The notes: generated from the letters alone by a model not told the origin. Numbered from the stretch's first letter, positions 19,013 through 29,402 are shown. The stretch is DNA of 64,000 nucleotides from Candidatus Methylopumilus turicensis (GCF_000953015.1 NZ_LN794158.1:1178001-1242000), one strand, 5' to 3'. Numbers and translations are program-made.

Positions 19013-20170
19013 TCATCCGATCACTTCCTTATAAATTTCCATTGCATGATCCCCATACGCACGCCAGCCACCAATTTTCTGTACTTTTTGTAAGGCCTTG
19101 CTGCCCATTTCATCTCTCAGCGCTGGCGCATCTGCCAAACGCTGAAGCTTTTCAGTCAGCGCACCCACATCTCGCACTGGCACAATAAAGCCCTCGACAC
19201 CATCCGTCATTAAATCTTCAGCCCCTGTATGGTTGCTTGCAACAACTGGACAGCCACAGGCCATTGCCTGAGCCATTACCATAGCTAAGCCCTCTTCTAG
19301 ACTTGGTAAAACCAACACATGACTAAGGCTCATTATCTGCTTTAGCTCTGCTTGCGGGATATGCCCCAATACAATTGCATCTTCTGGCCATAGTCCACGC
19401 GCGCTTAATGCTTCAATTAGGCTTGCTGATGGCGCACCCACAAAAGTCAATGATTTTGCTGGGTGATTCACTTTCTGATAAGCCTGCACTAAATACTGAA
19501 TGCCTTTGCGCAAACTCATCCCACCTACAAAAAGCATATCAAAACGTTGCGGGTCTGGTTTCTCTATTGGCTGAAAACGGAAGAGATTCACGCCATAGGG
19601 AAGCAATCTTAGTTTATTAGCTGGGATTCCCTGCTCAACAAAGGTTCTATAGACAAAGGTAGATGGCACCGTAATACCATCGGCTTCCTCGTACTCCAAC
19701 TCTTCCCTAGCAATCGTTCTTGGGTCAATGCCAACAAAAGGCATATTCCATTGCGCATGCTCTTCGCGTAATAATTCATCTTGGGCGCGAATATGTGATG
19801 AGCCTCGATCACAAATAAACTTAGCCCCTCGCTGATGCGCTTTTTTTCCTGCTGGCAAAGCTGAACCAGAAAGCCCAACATACAGGTCGCATTCTGGCAA
19901 ATTACGGGCAACATAATCACCAAATGTAATGGCTGAGAGATTTTCCCATTCTCTAATGAAAGATCTGGGTAAATGCTGCATAAAAGGAAACGCCATATAA
20001 GGGGTTTGTACCCAAGGGAAAGTTTTTATCAACGCATTGGGCAGCACTTCATTTTTTAGCTTAAATCGAGGATAGCCCGTAAAAATACTCGCTAATACAC
20101 CGCGAGCATAAAGCTCCCTTGCCAGATCAAAGGTATGAAATTTAGCAGCTACGGATAAGGCTATTTTCAT
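19013..20170 (-). CDS. Glycosyltransferase, GT4 family
   Basis: A 385-residue GT-B enzyme. The C-terminal half shows MLFVGGMSLRKGIQYLVQAY, a LTFVGAPSASL stretch and the catalytic region LPSLEEGLAMVMAQAMACGC, all typical of group 1 transferases. The N-terminus MKIALSVAAKFHTFDLAREL lacks the classic glycine loop but fits cyanobacterial and proteobacterial GT4 members. Cytoplasmic, presumably adding a sugar to the repeat unit. It lies 4 bp from the upstream glycosyltransferase gene. Confidence 0.9.
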   Translation of the reverse strand: MKIALSVAAKFHTFDLARELYARGVLASIFTGYPRFKLKNEVLPNALIKTFPWVQTPYMAFPFMQHLPRSFIREWENLSAITFGDYVARNLPECDLYVGLSGSALPAGKKAHQRGAKFICDRGSSHIRAQDELLREEHAQWNMPFVGIDPRTIAREELEYEEADGITVPSTFVYRTFVEQGIPANKLRLLPYGVNLFRFQPIEKPDPQRFDMLFVGGMSLRKGIQYLVQAYQKVNHPAKSLTFVGAPSASLIEALSARGLWPEDAIVLGHIPQAELKQIMSLSHVLVLPSLEEGLAMVMAQAMACGCPVVASNHTGAEDLMTDGVEGFIVPVRDVGALTEKLQRLADAPALRDEMGSKALQKVQKIGGWRAYGDHAMEIYKEVIG

Positions 20171-20174
20171 TTTG

Positions 20175-21263
20175 CTATAGCGCTTTCAAACTTTCTGATT
20201 TTTCAAAATCAGAATTGGACTGTTGACTGTGACTCTCAGAAAAATCAATAACAGCAATAATCAACTGCATTTGCTTCTGATTAAAATGACCATTCCGATT
20301 CAATCTTTGCTGACCAGCTTTTGCTATGGCTTGGCGACTAGGCTCATCGGCAAGTGCCAGTTTGCAGATTTCAGCGCACTCTTGTGCATCATTCCAAAAC
20401 AAGGCTTCTTTTCCTTCTTCATACATTTGGGCATGCTCGATAGTACGTTCAGCACACAGCAGTCCGCCAAGCGCTGGGATTTCTAAGGACCTAGTCGTAT
20501 GAAGGTCGCGATTTTCCTTAGACACCATACCTAAATTAACTTTGGCACATTGGATGGCTTTGGCATAGTCATCCCCAGCAATTGAACCGCCTCTCCAATA
20601 AGCTTTTAATTGCGGCCATTCAGGTGCTTTGTGCCATCCAGATCCTTGAATCGTCAACGGAACACCCTGCGAAATTAAATCCAATAAAAAAGGACCACGC
20701 TCAGGAAACCATGTACCTAAAAAAAGCACATCGGCATCCCATGCCTTCTGATCAATATCTGACAGTTTTCTTGGTGCATGAGACACCTCATCAGCACTGC
20801 GGTACACCCGAATCACATCCACAGCACCTAAAGCGTACGCTTCGGCAACATTTTCATTTCTTACCACCGCATTAAGTTGATACTCAGGCAGGCTCTGACG
20901 ATAGGCTTTAAAGCGTGCGCCATCTCTTGGCCCTAAGGGGTCATCAATACTATAACTCACGATTTTTTGGGCATGACCGCGTAATAACTTCATCACTTTG
21001 GGCGTGACCCATTCGCCGCCATCGACCCAACACAGATCATAATGTTGACCTTTTAAGGCTTTGGCCAAATTGGGAATCAGCAAGAAGGCAAGTAAGTTGC
21101 CCCCTAAGTGCCAAGTCACTCTATCTACCCATGATGTTGTGGGTAGCATCGTTCGCAAATCGATATGTTTAACGTTATGGCCTAATCGGCGCAAAGCATT
21201 CGCACGATCTAAACAAGTACCGCTGATGGGCCCAAAATAGAGAATGTCAAGTAAGCCAACCAC
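20175..21263 (-). CDS. Glycosyltransferase, CgeB-like GT-B protein
   Basis: A 362-residue protein opening MVGLLDILYFGPISGTCLDR, followed by ANALRRLGHNVKHIDLR, with a C-terminal RSLEIPALGGLLCAERTIEH block and an EEGKEALFWNDAQE segment. This arrangement is seen in the CgeB-like (spore-maturation-protein type) glycosyltransferases. No membrane segment. It follows epsI directly (3-bp gap) and is followed 4 bp later by another glycosyltransferase, so it belongs to the same operon. Sugar specificity unknown. Confidence 0.8.
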   Translation of the reverse strand: MVGLLDILYFGPISGTCLDRANALRRLGHNVKHIDLRTMLPTTSWVDRVTWHLGGNLLAFLLIPNLAKALKGQHYDLCWVDGGEWVTPKVMKLLRGHAQKIVSYSIDDPLGPRDGARFKAYRQSLPEYQLNAVVRNENVAEAYALGAVDVIRVYRSADEVSHAPRKLSDIDQKAWDADVLFLGTWFPERGPFLLDLISQGVPLTIQGSGWHKAPEWPQLKAYWRGGSIAGDDYAKAIQCAKVNLGMVSKENRDLHTTRSLEIPALGGLLCAERTIEHAQMYEEGKEALFWNDAQECAEICKLALADEPSRQAIAKAGQQRLNRNGHFNQKQMQLIIAVIDFSESHSQQSNSDFEKSESLKAL

Positions 21264-21266
21264 GGT

Positions 21267-21983
21267 TTAATTTGAACCAATCAGCATGGTTTGCTGCCCT
21301 GGGCTTAGCGCTTTTAGCAGGTCATTGATAAATTGGTCATGGAGTTGATGTGAGGCCTTGTCGTCATCTGATATTTCAGAGACCCTAAACAACAAGCCAT
21401 CCGCAATATAGCCTTTTAACCCCATGTGCATACGTGCTAAGTTGAGGTTGCTAGGCGGTCCACTCATTACACGATCACCAATTCGAATAAAGTAGCTGAC
21501 TTGCTCCTGCCGATTACTCACTTGCGCATTCATACGCTGCACTTCAATAGACCTGCTATTGGCGAGCATTTGCTCAGCATGCAATGCTTGAATTTTAAAG
21601 CCTTGCGATGAGTAGCAAGACTCTGGGCGGTGGAGCTGCTTTGAAAAGGTTTGATTGTCGCCATAGGCGAGCGATAGCATTAAGCGGCGACCCGTGCTTT
21701 TCTGTACATAAGTGCGGCTCACAATTTGAGTATAAAGGTCGTTCAATGTTTCTTGCTGCTCCGGATTCACAATCAAGGTGTTATTGCCATCAGAGACTTG
21801 CGTCCAGTCTGCAAAGCTTGGCGGGATGATTCGTTCAAACTGCGGCTCGCCTATATGATCAAACCATTTTTCATGCGGGGTGAGCCACCAAGCAAACAGG
21901 GTGCAGGAAAGCATGAATACTACAGCGAGCCAATGCTGAAAATGCGGCTTTTGAATAGGCTTGGTGATTGTTTCAGCGCGCAT
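21267..21983 (-). CDS. epsI: Exosortase-associated protein EpsI
   Basis: A 238-residue protein with one N-terminal membrane anchor (about 17-35) and a periplasmic EpsI domain. The family motif HRPESCY is at residues 118-124, with the conserved Cys at 123, and is preceded by LSLAYGDNQTFSKQ. EpsI domains accompany exosortases, either fused to or next to them; their exact role in exopolysaccharide production is not settled. The gene overlaps xrtB by 11 bp, so the two are co-translated. Confidence 0.92.
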   Translation of the reverse strand: MRAETITKPIQKPHFQHWLAVVFMLSCTLFAWWLTPHEKWFDHIGEPQFERIIPPSFADWTQVSDGNNTLIVNPEQQETLNDLYTQIVSRTYVQKSTGRRLMLSLAYGDNQTFSKQLHRPESCYSSQGFKIQALHAEQMLANSRSIEVQRMNAQVSNRQEQVSYFIRIGDRVMSGPPSNLNLARMHMGLKGYIADGLLFRVSEISDDDKASHQLHDQFINDLLKALSPGQQTMLIGSN

Positions 21984-22878
21984 TTAATTTTGCACTCAAT
22001 AAACGTAATAGATGATCTGCCCCAAGCATCATTAACAGCCCGGCAATAAACAGCACCATGCCGGCAAAGCCATGTAAAAATCCTTGCCCTGCTTCACTGC
22101 CTAAATAGTATGTGATCAGCGACAGCACAATCACACGCACCACGTTAGCGGTGAATGAGATGGGGATAATCAGGATGGGTAATACGATGTTGCGAAGCCT
22201 AGATGAAAAGTGCACTAAATTGAGGTAAAGAATGCCAAGCGCTTCGAGCATAAATAAAGTGCGCATGCCGGAGCAAGCATCCGCCACCAATAGCTGATAT
22301 TGCCCAAGGCTGATAATGACACCATTTCTCGCGACAGGAAAATCAGCCCACCCTAAAATCGTCACCGTCACCAAAGACACCGCCTCCTTCATTGCCCCAG
22401 TCAGCGGGCCAATGAGCGTGTTGGGTAATGGAATCATAAATAGCATAAAAAATAGTGGAAACTTCAACAGGCTGAGTAGCTTGGTGCCGCCAGCCATGAG
22501 GATCACTCCAGCCAAAACCCAAACAAAAGCACCCGTTTCGAAATAAATAATATCTAATGCACGACCAGGCACATACAAGCCACCTGCGATAATAAAGCAA
22601 ACCCAAGCAAGTGCCGGAGATGATTGCAAACTTACCAAATCAGGGGCTTCATGCCAGCGCTTCCAGAGCAACCAAAGCGAGATGGCCAAGATAATTGGTC
22701 CATGTGAATGCTGATCATCGAGCCATAATTCACTCACAAAATATAAGTCATATAAGGTTGGCGTAAACATCAGTGCCAAGCCGGCACACATCAACCATAT
22801 AGCAGGATTCGCCAGCAAATGTTGCTTAACCAGTCGATAGTCCGATACTAAACCACCTAACAAAGTCGCCTTGCTCAT
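21973..22878 (-). CDS. xrtB: Exosortase B
   Basis: Inner-membrane transpeptidase-like enzyme that recognises the C-terminal PEP-CTERM signal of secreted proteins, cleaves it and probably transfers the protein to a surface anchor. The 301-residue protein has about eight hydrophobic segments and the full catalytic triad: Cys202 in ADACSGMR, Arg248 in NVVRVI and His269 in FLHGFAG. Assignment to type B rests on this motif set and on linkage to epsI, epsD-epsG, epsL and epsA. Its start overlaps the fcl stop by 4 bp. A candidate substrate is the PEP-CTERM protein at 58988-59791. Confidence 0.93.
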   Translation of the reverse strand: MSKATLLGGLVSDYRLVKQHLLANPAIWLMCAGLALMFTPTLYDLYFVSELWLDDQHSHGPIILAISLWLLWKRWHEAPDLVSLQSSPALAWVCFIIAGGLYVPGRALDIIYFETGAFVWVLAGVILMAGGTKLLSLLKFPLFFMLFMIPLPNTLIGPLTGAMKEAVSLVTVTILGWADFPVARNGVIISLGQYQLLVADACSGMRTLFMLEALGILYLNLVHFSSRLRNIVLPILIIPISFTANVVRVIVLSLITYYLGSEAGQGFLHGFAGMVLFIAGLLMMLGADHLLRLLSAKLNAR

Positions 22879-23822
22879 GCGCCTAGACCCTCTTTAACAA
22901 AAGATGCGGCGGCATATGCAAGCTGAACCCCCATTTTTAATGGTGTTTTAGATTGCCAACCTAAGGTTTTTAAGCGACTCACATCGAGTAGTTTTCTTGG
23001 GGTGCCATCAGGCTTAGTTTGATCAAATACGATACTGCCCTCAAACCCCACGACCTCCATGACCACCTCAGCTAATTCACGGATGGTGACGTCAGACCCT
23101 GTACCAACGTTATAAATGCCCTGGTGGATATTTTTTTCCATCAAGAAAACGCAAGCATCCGCCATATCATCGACATACAAAAACTCACGCTTAGGTGTCC
23201 CCGAACCCCAAATGACAAGGTCTTGGCTACCAGCTTGTTTAGCCTCATATGCTTTGCGGATTAGTGCTGGCAAGACATGGCTATTAGCTAAATCATAGTT
23301 ATCATTGGGGCCGTAAAGGTTAGTGGGCATGGCTGACACATACTGACGGCCATACTGCGCGTTGTAACTTTCGCAAAGTTTGATGCCTGCAATTTTAGCA
23401 ATGGCATATGGTTCGTTAGTCGTCTCTAGCGGGCCTGTCAGCAGATAGTCTTCTTTAATCGGCTGCGGGCAATCACGCGGATAAATGCAGCTTGAGCCTA
23501 AGAAGCACAAGCGCTGAACACCAGCAAGATGGGCTCCATGAATCAGATTCGCTTCAATCACTAGGTTCTGATAAATGAAATCAGCGCGGTAAGTGTTGTT
23601 GGCCTGAATTCCGCCGACCTTAGCCGCCGAAATAAAGAGATAGTCTGGTTGGGTTTCCGCTAAAAATGCAAAAACGGCTTTTTGATCGAGCAGATCAAGT
23701 TGCTCGTGTGTGCGGGTAATGATGCTGGTGTAACCCTTAGCCAATAGGTGACGCACAATCGCCGACCCCACCATTCCGCGATGGCCAGCGACATAAATTT
23801 TAGCGTCTAGGTTGTTAAGCAT
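22875..23822 (-). CDS. fcl: GDP-L-fucose synthase
   Basis: Converts GDP-4-keto-6-deoxy-D-mannose to GDP-L-fucose by epimerisation and NADPH-dependent reduction. The 315-residue short-chain dehydrogenase shows the Rossmann motif GHRGMVGSA (about 13-21), the family signature [10 protein letters not shown] near residue 107, and the catalytic YAIAK near residue 138. Length matches WcaG/Fcl. It overlaps the gmd stop by one base and the xrtB start by four, so gmd-fcl-xrtB-epsI form a tightly coupled unit. It implies fucose in the polysaccharide. Confidence 0.95.
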   Translation of the reverse strand: MLNNLDAKIYVAGHRGMVGSAIVRHLLAKGYTSIITRTHEQLDLLDQKAVFAFLAETQPDYLFISAAKVGGIQANNTYRADFIYQNLVIEANLIHGAHLAGVQRLCFLGSSCIYPRDCPQPIKEDYLLTGPLETTNEPYAIAKIAGIKLCESYNAQYGRQYVSAMPTNLYGPNDNYDLANSHVLPALIRKAYEAKQAGSQDLVIWGSGTPKREFLYVDDMADACVFLMEKNIHQGIYNVGTGSDVTIRELAEVVMEVVGFEGSIVFDQTKPDGTPRKLLDVSRLKTLGWQSKTPLKMGVQLAYAAASFVKEGLGA

Positions 23823-24907
23823 TATTCGTTGTAATCATACGCAGAGTAGCCATGATCTTTGACTAATTCATCACGCTCTGCACTTTTGAGGTCCTCACGG
23901 ACCATTTCGGCCACCAACTCATGAAAAGTCGTCTTAGGTGTCCAGCCTAGTTTTTCTTTGGCTTTGGTTGGGTCACCAAGCAAAGTTTCTACCTCAGTAG
24001 GTCTAAAATAACGCGCATCGACTCTTACAATCACATTGCCATTATCATCAAGGCCAGTTTCGTCCACACCTTCTCCGTGCCAAGTAATATGAATATCCAA
24101 CTCTTTAGCGGCAATATTCACAAAGTCGCGCACGCTGTATTGAATGCCAGTCGCAATCACAAAGTCATCTGCTTGCGTTTGCTGCAGCATGAGCCACTGC
24201 ATCTCAACATAGTCTCTAGCATGACCCCAGTCACGCAGAGAATCCATGTTGCCAAGATAGAGGCAATCTTGCAGATTGAGTTTAATGCGGGCTAAAGCAC
24301 GGGTAATTTTACGGGTAACGAACGTTTCACCACGAATTGGGCTCTCGTGGTTAAATAAAATGCCATTACATGCATAAATACCGTAAGCCTCACGATAATT
24401 AACGGTAATCCAATAAGCGTATAGCTTAGCAACCGCATAAGGGCTGCGCGGATAAAATGGGGTGGTCTCTTTTTGTGGAGTTTCTTGTACCAAACCATAC
24501 AGTTCAGATGTCGAGGCTTGATAAAAACGAGTCTTCTTTTCCAAACCAAGAATACGTATTGCTTCCAATATGCGCAAAGTACCAATGCCATCTGCATTGG
24601 CGGTGTATTCTGGTGTATCAAAACTTACCGCAACGTGACTCATCGCAGCTAGATTGTAAATCTCGTCAGGCTGAACTTGTTGAATGATACGAATGAGATT
24701 GGTGGAATCGGTTAAGTCGCCGTAATGCAGGACTAAATTGCGATTTGAAACGTGCGGATCCTGGTACAAATGATCAATACGGTCAGTATTAAATAAAGAG
24801 GCGCGACGTTTAATGCCGTGAACAATATAACCTTTTTTTAACAAAAACTCGGCTAGATAAGCGCCATCTTGGCCGGTGATTCCAGTAATCAGTGCAACTT
24901 TATTCAT
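23822..24907 (-). CDS. gmd: GDP-mannose 4,6-dehydratase
   Basis: Dehydrates GDP-D-mannose to GDP-4-keto-6-deoxy-D-mannose, the first step to GDP-fucose or GDP-rhamnose. The 361-residue protein has the NAD(P)-binding [13 protein letters not shown] motif at about 8-20, the [16 protein letters not shown] block that is diagnostic for Gmd, and the catalytic YAVAK near residue 156. It is paired with fcl one base downstream. The 347-bp gap upstream, after epsG, suggests a separate promoter for gmd and the following genes. Confidence 0.96.
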   Translation of the reverse strand: MNKVALITGITGQDGAYLAEFLLKKGYIVHGIKRRASLFNTDRIDHLYQDPHVSNRNLVLHYGDLTDSTNLIRIIQQVQPDEIYNLAAMSHVAVSFDTPEYTANADGIGTLRILEAIRILGLEKKTRFYQASTSELYGLVQETPQKETTPFYPRSPYAVAKLYAYWITVNYREAYGIYACNGILFNHESPIRGETFVTRKITRALARIKLNLQDCLYLGNMDSLRDWGHARDYVEMQWLMLQQTQADDFVIATGIQYSVRDFVNIAAKELDIHITWHGEGVDETGLDDNGNVIVRVDARYFRPTEVETLLGDPTKAKEKLGWTPKTTFHELVAEMVREDLKSAERDELVKDHGYSAYDYNE

Positions 24908-25254
24908 ATGAGGATGCTTCTATCTATATTAATCATGTAAGCGGATTGCCAACGCCTATTTTACACTTAAAGCCCACATCTATTTCAGGCTGATATTTTG
25001 AGGGTCCATCATGACAAACGGATGACAACCGCAGAGATGGCTCGTCTCTATTAGGTGATATTTTTCAGAAAACCCATAAAAAACTAGCCTAGCACATCAG
25101 AGGTTTACTGACTCACTAGACTCGATGGATACTAGGTTGCTCACAACAAGTTTAGTATGCTTAGCCATTAAAAATGCCCAGGTATTAAATATGCACTGCT
25201 ATTAAATATAGTTAGCTAAATGTGAAACTAAAATGTAGGATTTAAACAGACCGC
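24908..25254. other. Gene-free gap between epsG and gmd
   Basis: 347 bp, both neighbours on the minus strand. I see no open frame worth calling, no strong hairpin with a T-run, and no RNA-like structure. It is the longest gap inside the exopolysaccharide cluster and the natural place for a promoter driving gmd, fcl, xrtB, epsI and the glycosyltransferases. Confidence 0.4.
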
Positions 25255-26127
25255 TTAAAAATCATTGATGACCGCTCCAACAATTTGTGCACCTGTCACA
25301 GATATTTGCGCTTTCACTGCAGCTAAATCTGACATTTTAGTGTGATCAAGTCTTGATACTAATAGCGCACCACCACAACGTGCCACAATGGCTTGTGCAT
25401 CAGCAGAGTCCACAGCAGGGGATGTATCTACCAAGATGACGTCATACAATGCCATCGCTTGTGTCATGAAATTGGCAAAGGTCGCGCGATTGAGCAACTC
25501 TTGCGGATTTGGCGCCAAAGTACCCGCACCTAAAATTGAGAGGTTTGGAAAAGCCTCAATATTGCTAATTAAGCTTTTGTCGTTACGCGCCGCTAGAATA
25601 TCTGAAAGACCACGTTTCTCAGTCAGATTAAACAGTTCATGTTGATGCGGTTCACGAAGATTGGCATCGAGCAATAAGGTACGGATCCCTAATTGCGAAA
25701 ATAAAATAGCAAGATTAGCTGTTAAGTTAGTTCCGCCTTCCCCAGGATTTACGCTGACAATCGCTAATGCTTTATTGCCCTCGCTAAACCACTTTTTCAT
25801 TAACTGAGTACGTAAGGTTCGGAGCGATTCAACTTGCGGAGTGAATGGTGCGTAAGCTGCGACTAGTTCTTGGCTGTAATTACCATTGCCCACTTGAAGA
25901 TAGGGATAATTAAACTGAATCGACAAGACCAGATTAATATCCGCTTCTGTAATCAACCCTAGATAAATAGCTGCATCACCAAAACGCATTCCCTTATCTT
26001 GCTGAACCTTCACAATGCGTTCAACATCATTCTGAGATATTTTACCCAGCTCGACTAACAGCCCACCAATAGGACTTTGCTTTGGCTGTCCAGCTGTGCT
26101 TGACCCGGTATTGATATTTGTTTCCAT
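25255..26127 (-). CDS. epsG: EpsG-type tyrosine kinase partner of the chain-length regulator
   Basis: Cytoplasmic ATPase/tyrosine kinase of the XrtB-type exopolysaccharide system, the counterpart of the Wzc kinase half. The start ATG at 26125-26127 has AAGGA eight bases upstream; a longer frame to 26202 overlaps epsF and is less likely. The 290-residue protein has an N-terminal domain like that of type II secretion ATPases (about 17-75, GLLVELGKISQNDVERIV) and then the P-loop domain with VNPGEGGTN, TLLLDANLREP (Walker A') and DVILVDTSP (Walker B). The P-loop lacks the usual Lys after GEG, and no Tyr cluster ends the protein. It follows epsF by 22 bp. Confidence 0.88.
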   Translation of the reverse strand: METNINTGSSTAGQPKQSPIGGLLVELGKISQNDVERIVKVQQDKGMRFGDAAIYLGLITEADINLVLSIQFNYPYLQVGNGNYSQELVAAYAPFTPQVESLRTLRTQLMKKWFSEGNKALAIVSVNPGEGGTNLTANLAILFSQLGIRTLLLDANLREPHQHELFNLTEKRGLSDILAARNDKSLISNIEAFPNLSILGAGTLAPNPQELLNRATFANFMTQAMALYDVILVDTSPAVDSADAQAIVARCGGALLVSRLDHTKMSDLAAVKAQISVTGAQIVGAVINDF

Positions 26128-26149
26128 ACAAATTTTCCTTACTCTAAAT

Positions 26150-27544
26150 TTAGTTGGCTTTCGGAGATAAAGCCTTGATGCGTCTAAAAAATGGCCCCAC
26201 ACGGCGACTGCTGATTACCGCCAAAACAGGTAAATCTAGTAGCTCACACACCACATTTCTGCAACGCACACGCTGGTCCATTTTTTCTGCCGTTAAACTA
26301 ATAAAGATGCCTAGTAAACTCCCTAAGAATAAGGCCAAAATGGTATTAAACTTAACTCTCGGGCCTTCGACTGAGGGCGGTGGGGATGCTGGGTTAAGGA
26401 TGGCAATATCAGTTTGATTAGCACTGCCTTCAAGCGTTGTTTGCGTAAAGCGCTGACCTGCTTGATCCATGGCACGCTGCGCGTTTTCAACGTCACGTTG
26501 TAATACAGTCAATTGATCACGCGTTAGGTTGAGTTCAAGCACGCGAGCTTTTTGTGCAGCAAGCGCGGCACGAAGTTCTGCTTCACGTTGTTTGTGAATA
26601 CTTGCAGTACCGCCAATGGTGCTCCGTGCTTTAACTTTTTCTTCTTGCAATTGGCTTTTGAGTTTAGTGATCTCAGCCATGGCTTGTTGGTATTGCGGAT
26701 GACTAGGGCCCAAGCGTTGTGAAAGCTCTGAAAATTTCGATTCTGCACGGGCAATATCCATTCTTAAACTTTGTACCATTGGGTTTGCTGCTAAATCAGG
26801 AGATTCATCGCCTGTGCCACCGGTACGAAGTTGACGAGTGCTCGCTTCATTCGCTTGATTTTGTACCGCAACTAATTGGGAAGATAAATCATTAAGACGT
26901 GCACTTTCCACATCCATGCTCCCAGCTACGCTGGTTAAGCCTTTTTCTTGTTGATATTTAGAAAGCCTTGCTTGCGCCTCTTCAAGGTTTTTGCGCAACA
27001 CCTGTGTTTGAACACCTAAAAATTCAGCGGCTTTTTGCGCAGGTTGCACTTTTAACTCAATATTGACTTCTTGATAAGCTTCAGCAAAAGCATTTGCCAT
27101 AGTAGTCACAAACTCTGGGTCAACACCTGTAAATGAAATATCAACGATACTACTGTCACGCGAGGGTTTCGCACTCACATTGTTGAGTAACAATTTAGCC
27201 ATCCAAGATTTAATTTCACCTTTACCCTTGGTAGCCTCGTTAAACTTAGCAACAGCGGCTTGATTTTCAGTCAGCTTAAGATTTTCAACGACTTTAATTG
27301 CAACCTTTTCACTAGTAATAATATCAATTTGCGTCGACATAAAGCCTGGCATCATGGATGCTTGAACTACTAGCCCAGTCACCGGATCAGCGCCTTTTGC
27401 ATTGAGTACGATAGAGGCGACTGCTTTATATGTTTTAGGGGTGATCAGGTTAACCACTAAGGTTGAGATGACCACTAAGCCTAGCGTCACGAAAAAAATC
27501 ATGCGCCTTGCTTTTAAGATGAGTAAAAATTCAGAGAAATTCAT
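26150..27544 (-). CDS. epsF: Chain-length determinant protein EpsF (Wzz family)
   Basis: Inner-membrane polysaccharide co-polymerase that sets chain length and links polymerase to export. The 464-residue protein has the Wzz N-terminal domain (first membrane helix about 15-37, then VNLITPKTYKAVASIVLN), a long periplasmic coiled coil (about 170-370, rich in Glu, Ala, Gln) and a second membrane helix (about 400-420) followed by a short cytoplasmic tail. Kinase function is not fused here but encoded by epsG next door. It is flanked by epsE (10 bp upstream) and epsG. Confidence 0.92.
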   Translation of the reverse strand: MNFSEFLLILKARRMIFFVTLGLVVISTLVVNLITPKTYKAVASIVLNAKGADPVTGLVVQASMMPGFMSTQIDIITSEKVAIKVVENLKLTENQAAVAKFNEATKGKGEIKSWMAKLLLNNVSAKPSRDSSIVDISFTGVDPEFVTTMANAFAEAYQEVNIELKVQPAQKAAEFLGVQTQVLRKNLEEAQARLSKYQQEKGLTSVAGSMDVESARLNDLSSQLVAVQNQANEASTRQLRTGGTGDESPDLAANPMVQSLRMDIARAESKFSELSQRLGPSHPQYQQAMAEITKLKSQLQEEKVKARSTIGGTASIHKQREAELRAALAAQKARVLELNLTRDQLTVLQRDVENAQRAMDQAGQRFTQTTLEGSANQTDIAILNPASPPPSVEGPRVKFNTILALFLGSLLGIFISLTAEKMDQRVRCRNVVCELLDLPVLAVISSRRVGPFFRRIKALSPKAN

Positions 27545-27554
27545 GGCTAGCGTC

Positions 27555-28337
27555 CTAAAACAAACTTTCTTTTATGAAGAGAACATCATCTTGCTTAACG
27601 AGATCTGTGAGCTCGGGGCTGAGCACTTGCACCACCCCGCTAGCATTACGACGATGCAATTGAACACCTCGCTGCGTACCTCTTGCTGTTGGACCACCAC
27701 CCAACGCCAGCGCTTGCATTACCGTCATATCGCGTTCAATACGATACGAACCTGGGCGCTGCGCTTCACCGTAGATGTAAAACATTGGGGCGCGTGGTAC
27801 ATAAACAATCTCACCACCGACTAAATTGATATTTTGTGTGCCATCGCCTTTTTTAACGATATTGCGTAAGTCGTATTCTATTTTGCCAGTCTTACCAATC
27901 ACCGTTATCATGTCTGAGCCATCCGCCGGCACCCCACCAGCAAGGGCGAGCACCTCGGTGAGATTCATGCTGCGGTCCAAAGGATAACGACCCGGTTTAA
28001 AAACACTCCCCAAGATTGAAACCATTTTGCTTTGGAACTGCACCACCAAAATATTGATTTGTGCTTGCTTAACAAAGCCACCCGATTCCAGCTGGTTAGA
28101 AAGTTTCTTTTCCGCCGCCGATGCAGTGATGCCGCCAAGCGCAACTTCACCTAATAATGGGAAGCTAATCGTGCCGGTTTCAGTAATGCGCGTTTCCAAT
28201 GTCAAATCAGGGTTGTTATAAACAGTAATTTTTAACATATCGCCTGGGCCCAACAGATAGTTGCCATCGTCTGCTGAAGCGACATGCGCCCAAACACCCA
28301 GCAACAACATCAAACTTGCGAGGATTTTCCTCATCAC
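27555..28337 (-). CDS. epsE: Polysaccharide export protein EpsE (Wza family)
   Basis: Periplasmic/outer-membrane export component of the exopolysaccharide pathway. A signal peptide (about 1-22, ILASLMLLLGVWAHVASA) is followed by the Poly_export domain beginning NYLLGPGDMLKITVYNNPDL and two SLBB-type repeats (KMVSILGSVFKPGRYPLDRS and PMFYIYGEAQRPGSYRIERD). 260 residues, shorter than Wza and lacking an obvious lipobox, as usual for EpsE of XrtB clusters. The outer-membrane passage may be completed by EpsL. Confidence 0.93.
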   Translation of the reverse strand: MMRKILASLMLLLGVWAHVASADDGNYLLGPGDMLKITVYNNPDLTLETRITETGTISFPLLGEVALGGITASAAEKKLSNQLESGGFVKQAQINILVVQFQSKMVSILGSVFKPGRYPLDRSMNLTEVLALAGGVPADGSDMITVIGKTGKIEYDLRNIVKKGDGTQNINLVGGEIVYVPRAPMFYIYGEAQRPGSYRIERDMTVMQALALGGGPTARGTQRGVQLHRRNASGVVQVLSPELTDLVKQDDVLFIKESLF

Positions 28338-28409
28338 ACCACCCCTTAAATTAAAACTAGATTAAAGGCTAAATTAAAGCCCAGCACCATTTAAAACAAT
28401 TTCAACAAC

Positions 28410-29402
28410 TTAAAGTCCATTCAAGCCCTTACTCACACTACTTTCCATTTTTTTCTTAGCTTCCTCTTGTGCATTATCAGCCGGTTTAGCAGCCTCAACT
28501 GGCTTTTCAACTTTAGGCGCATTGGCTGGATCAAACTTCTTATCAATGTATCGAATTTTTGCAGTTTCACGCAGACGCTTCAATTCGGCTTCTGCCGTTT
28601 GTTTACGTTTTTCTTCTGTCAAAATCCTTTCAATCAAAGGCTTTGAATCTTTCTCTGAAATTGGCATCTCTTTAATTTCAGCCATACTCACTGCCATGGC
28701 TTGCGTATTTGGACCATTTGCCCCAATAAATACCATTTGACCAACTGCCATCTTGCCAAACTGGGCGAGCAATTGTGGTGGCAGTGTTTCAGCAGCATGC
28801 GCCACACGCTTCACCGCATATTTCACTTGATGTGACTTTAACCAACCCTCTAAGTCTTTGAGCGTTTTTTCTGACTTTGCAATTTCTTGCAGACTCTCTG
28901 TACTGCCCGCTTCCAGGGCGAATACGGCTTCGTCAGTTACGTAAACTTTGCGATTAGCAAAAATATCTTGGTGCTGCGCACGATACTCTTCGATTTCAGC
29001 GCTCGTTGGTTTTGCTACTGAAGCAAGACGCTCTTGCAAATACGCTTGCGCCAAAATTTGCATTTTTGAGTTTTCAATTGCCTGCATTACTTGTGGTTTT
29101 CGATCTAACTTTTCTTTATGGGCCGCTTGCAGCAAAATTTGACGATCAACCAATCCTTGAAGAATTTGACGACTCGCTGCCTCCTGCTGGGCAGGTTGGA
29201 TATTGGCACGCTGCAATTCATTATTCACTTGGTACACCGTGATCTCTTCACCATCCACGCTGACGAGAGACTGGGAAGACTTTTCATCGCCGCCTTGTTT
29301 CTTTCCACAGCCAGCTACCAAACCAACAAGTGCGATCATCAATACCAGCTTAGCAAGATTAGGTTTAGATGTTTTCAATAAGTCATGTGAGTTGCTATGC
29401 AT
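28410..29402 (-). CDS. epsD: EpsD family peptidyl-prolyl cis-trans isomerase lipoprotein
   Basis: A 330-residue lipoprotein: after a hydrophobic N-terminus a lipobox LVAGC (Cys32) is followed by GKKQGGDEKSS. The rest resembles SurA/PrsA-like foldases of the EpsD family, with an N-terminal chaperone-like region (QPAQQEAASRQILQGLVDRQ) and a parvulin-like segment around residues 150-260. Probably a periplasmic folding helper for export components. It begins a co-directional run epsD-epsE-epsF-epsG. An AT-rich 149-bp gap upstream could hold a promoter. Confidence 0.9.
   Translation of the reverse strand: MHSNSHDLLKTSKPNLAKLVLMIALVGLVAGCGKKQGGDEKSSQSLVSVDGEEITVYQVNNELQRANIQPAQQEAASRQILQGLVDRQILLQAAHKEKLDRKPQVMQAIENSKMQILAQAYLQERLASVAKPTSAEIEEYRAQHQDIFANRKVYVTDEAVFALEAGSTESLQEIAKSEKTLKDLEGWLKSHQVKYAVKRVAHAAETLPPQLLAQFGKMAVGQMVFIGANGPNTQAMAVSMAEIKEMPISEKDSKPLIERILTEEKRKQTAEAELKRLRETAKIRYIDKKFDPANAPKVEKPVEAAKPADNAQEEAKKKMESSVSKGLNGL

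Noticed and set aside
26128-26202. 25-codon N-terminal extension of EpsG
   Set aside because: It overlaps the end of epsF and lacks a ribosome site; the ATG at 26127 has AAGGA at proper spacing.
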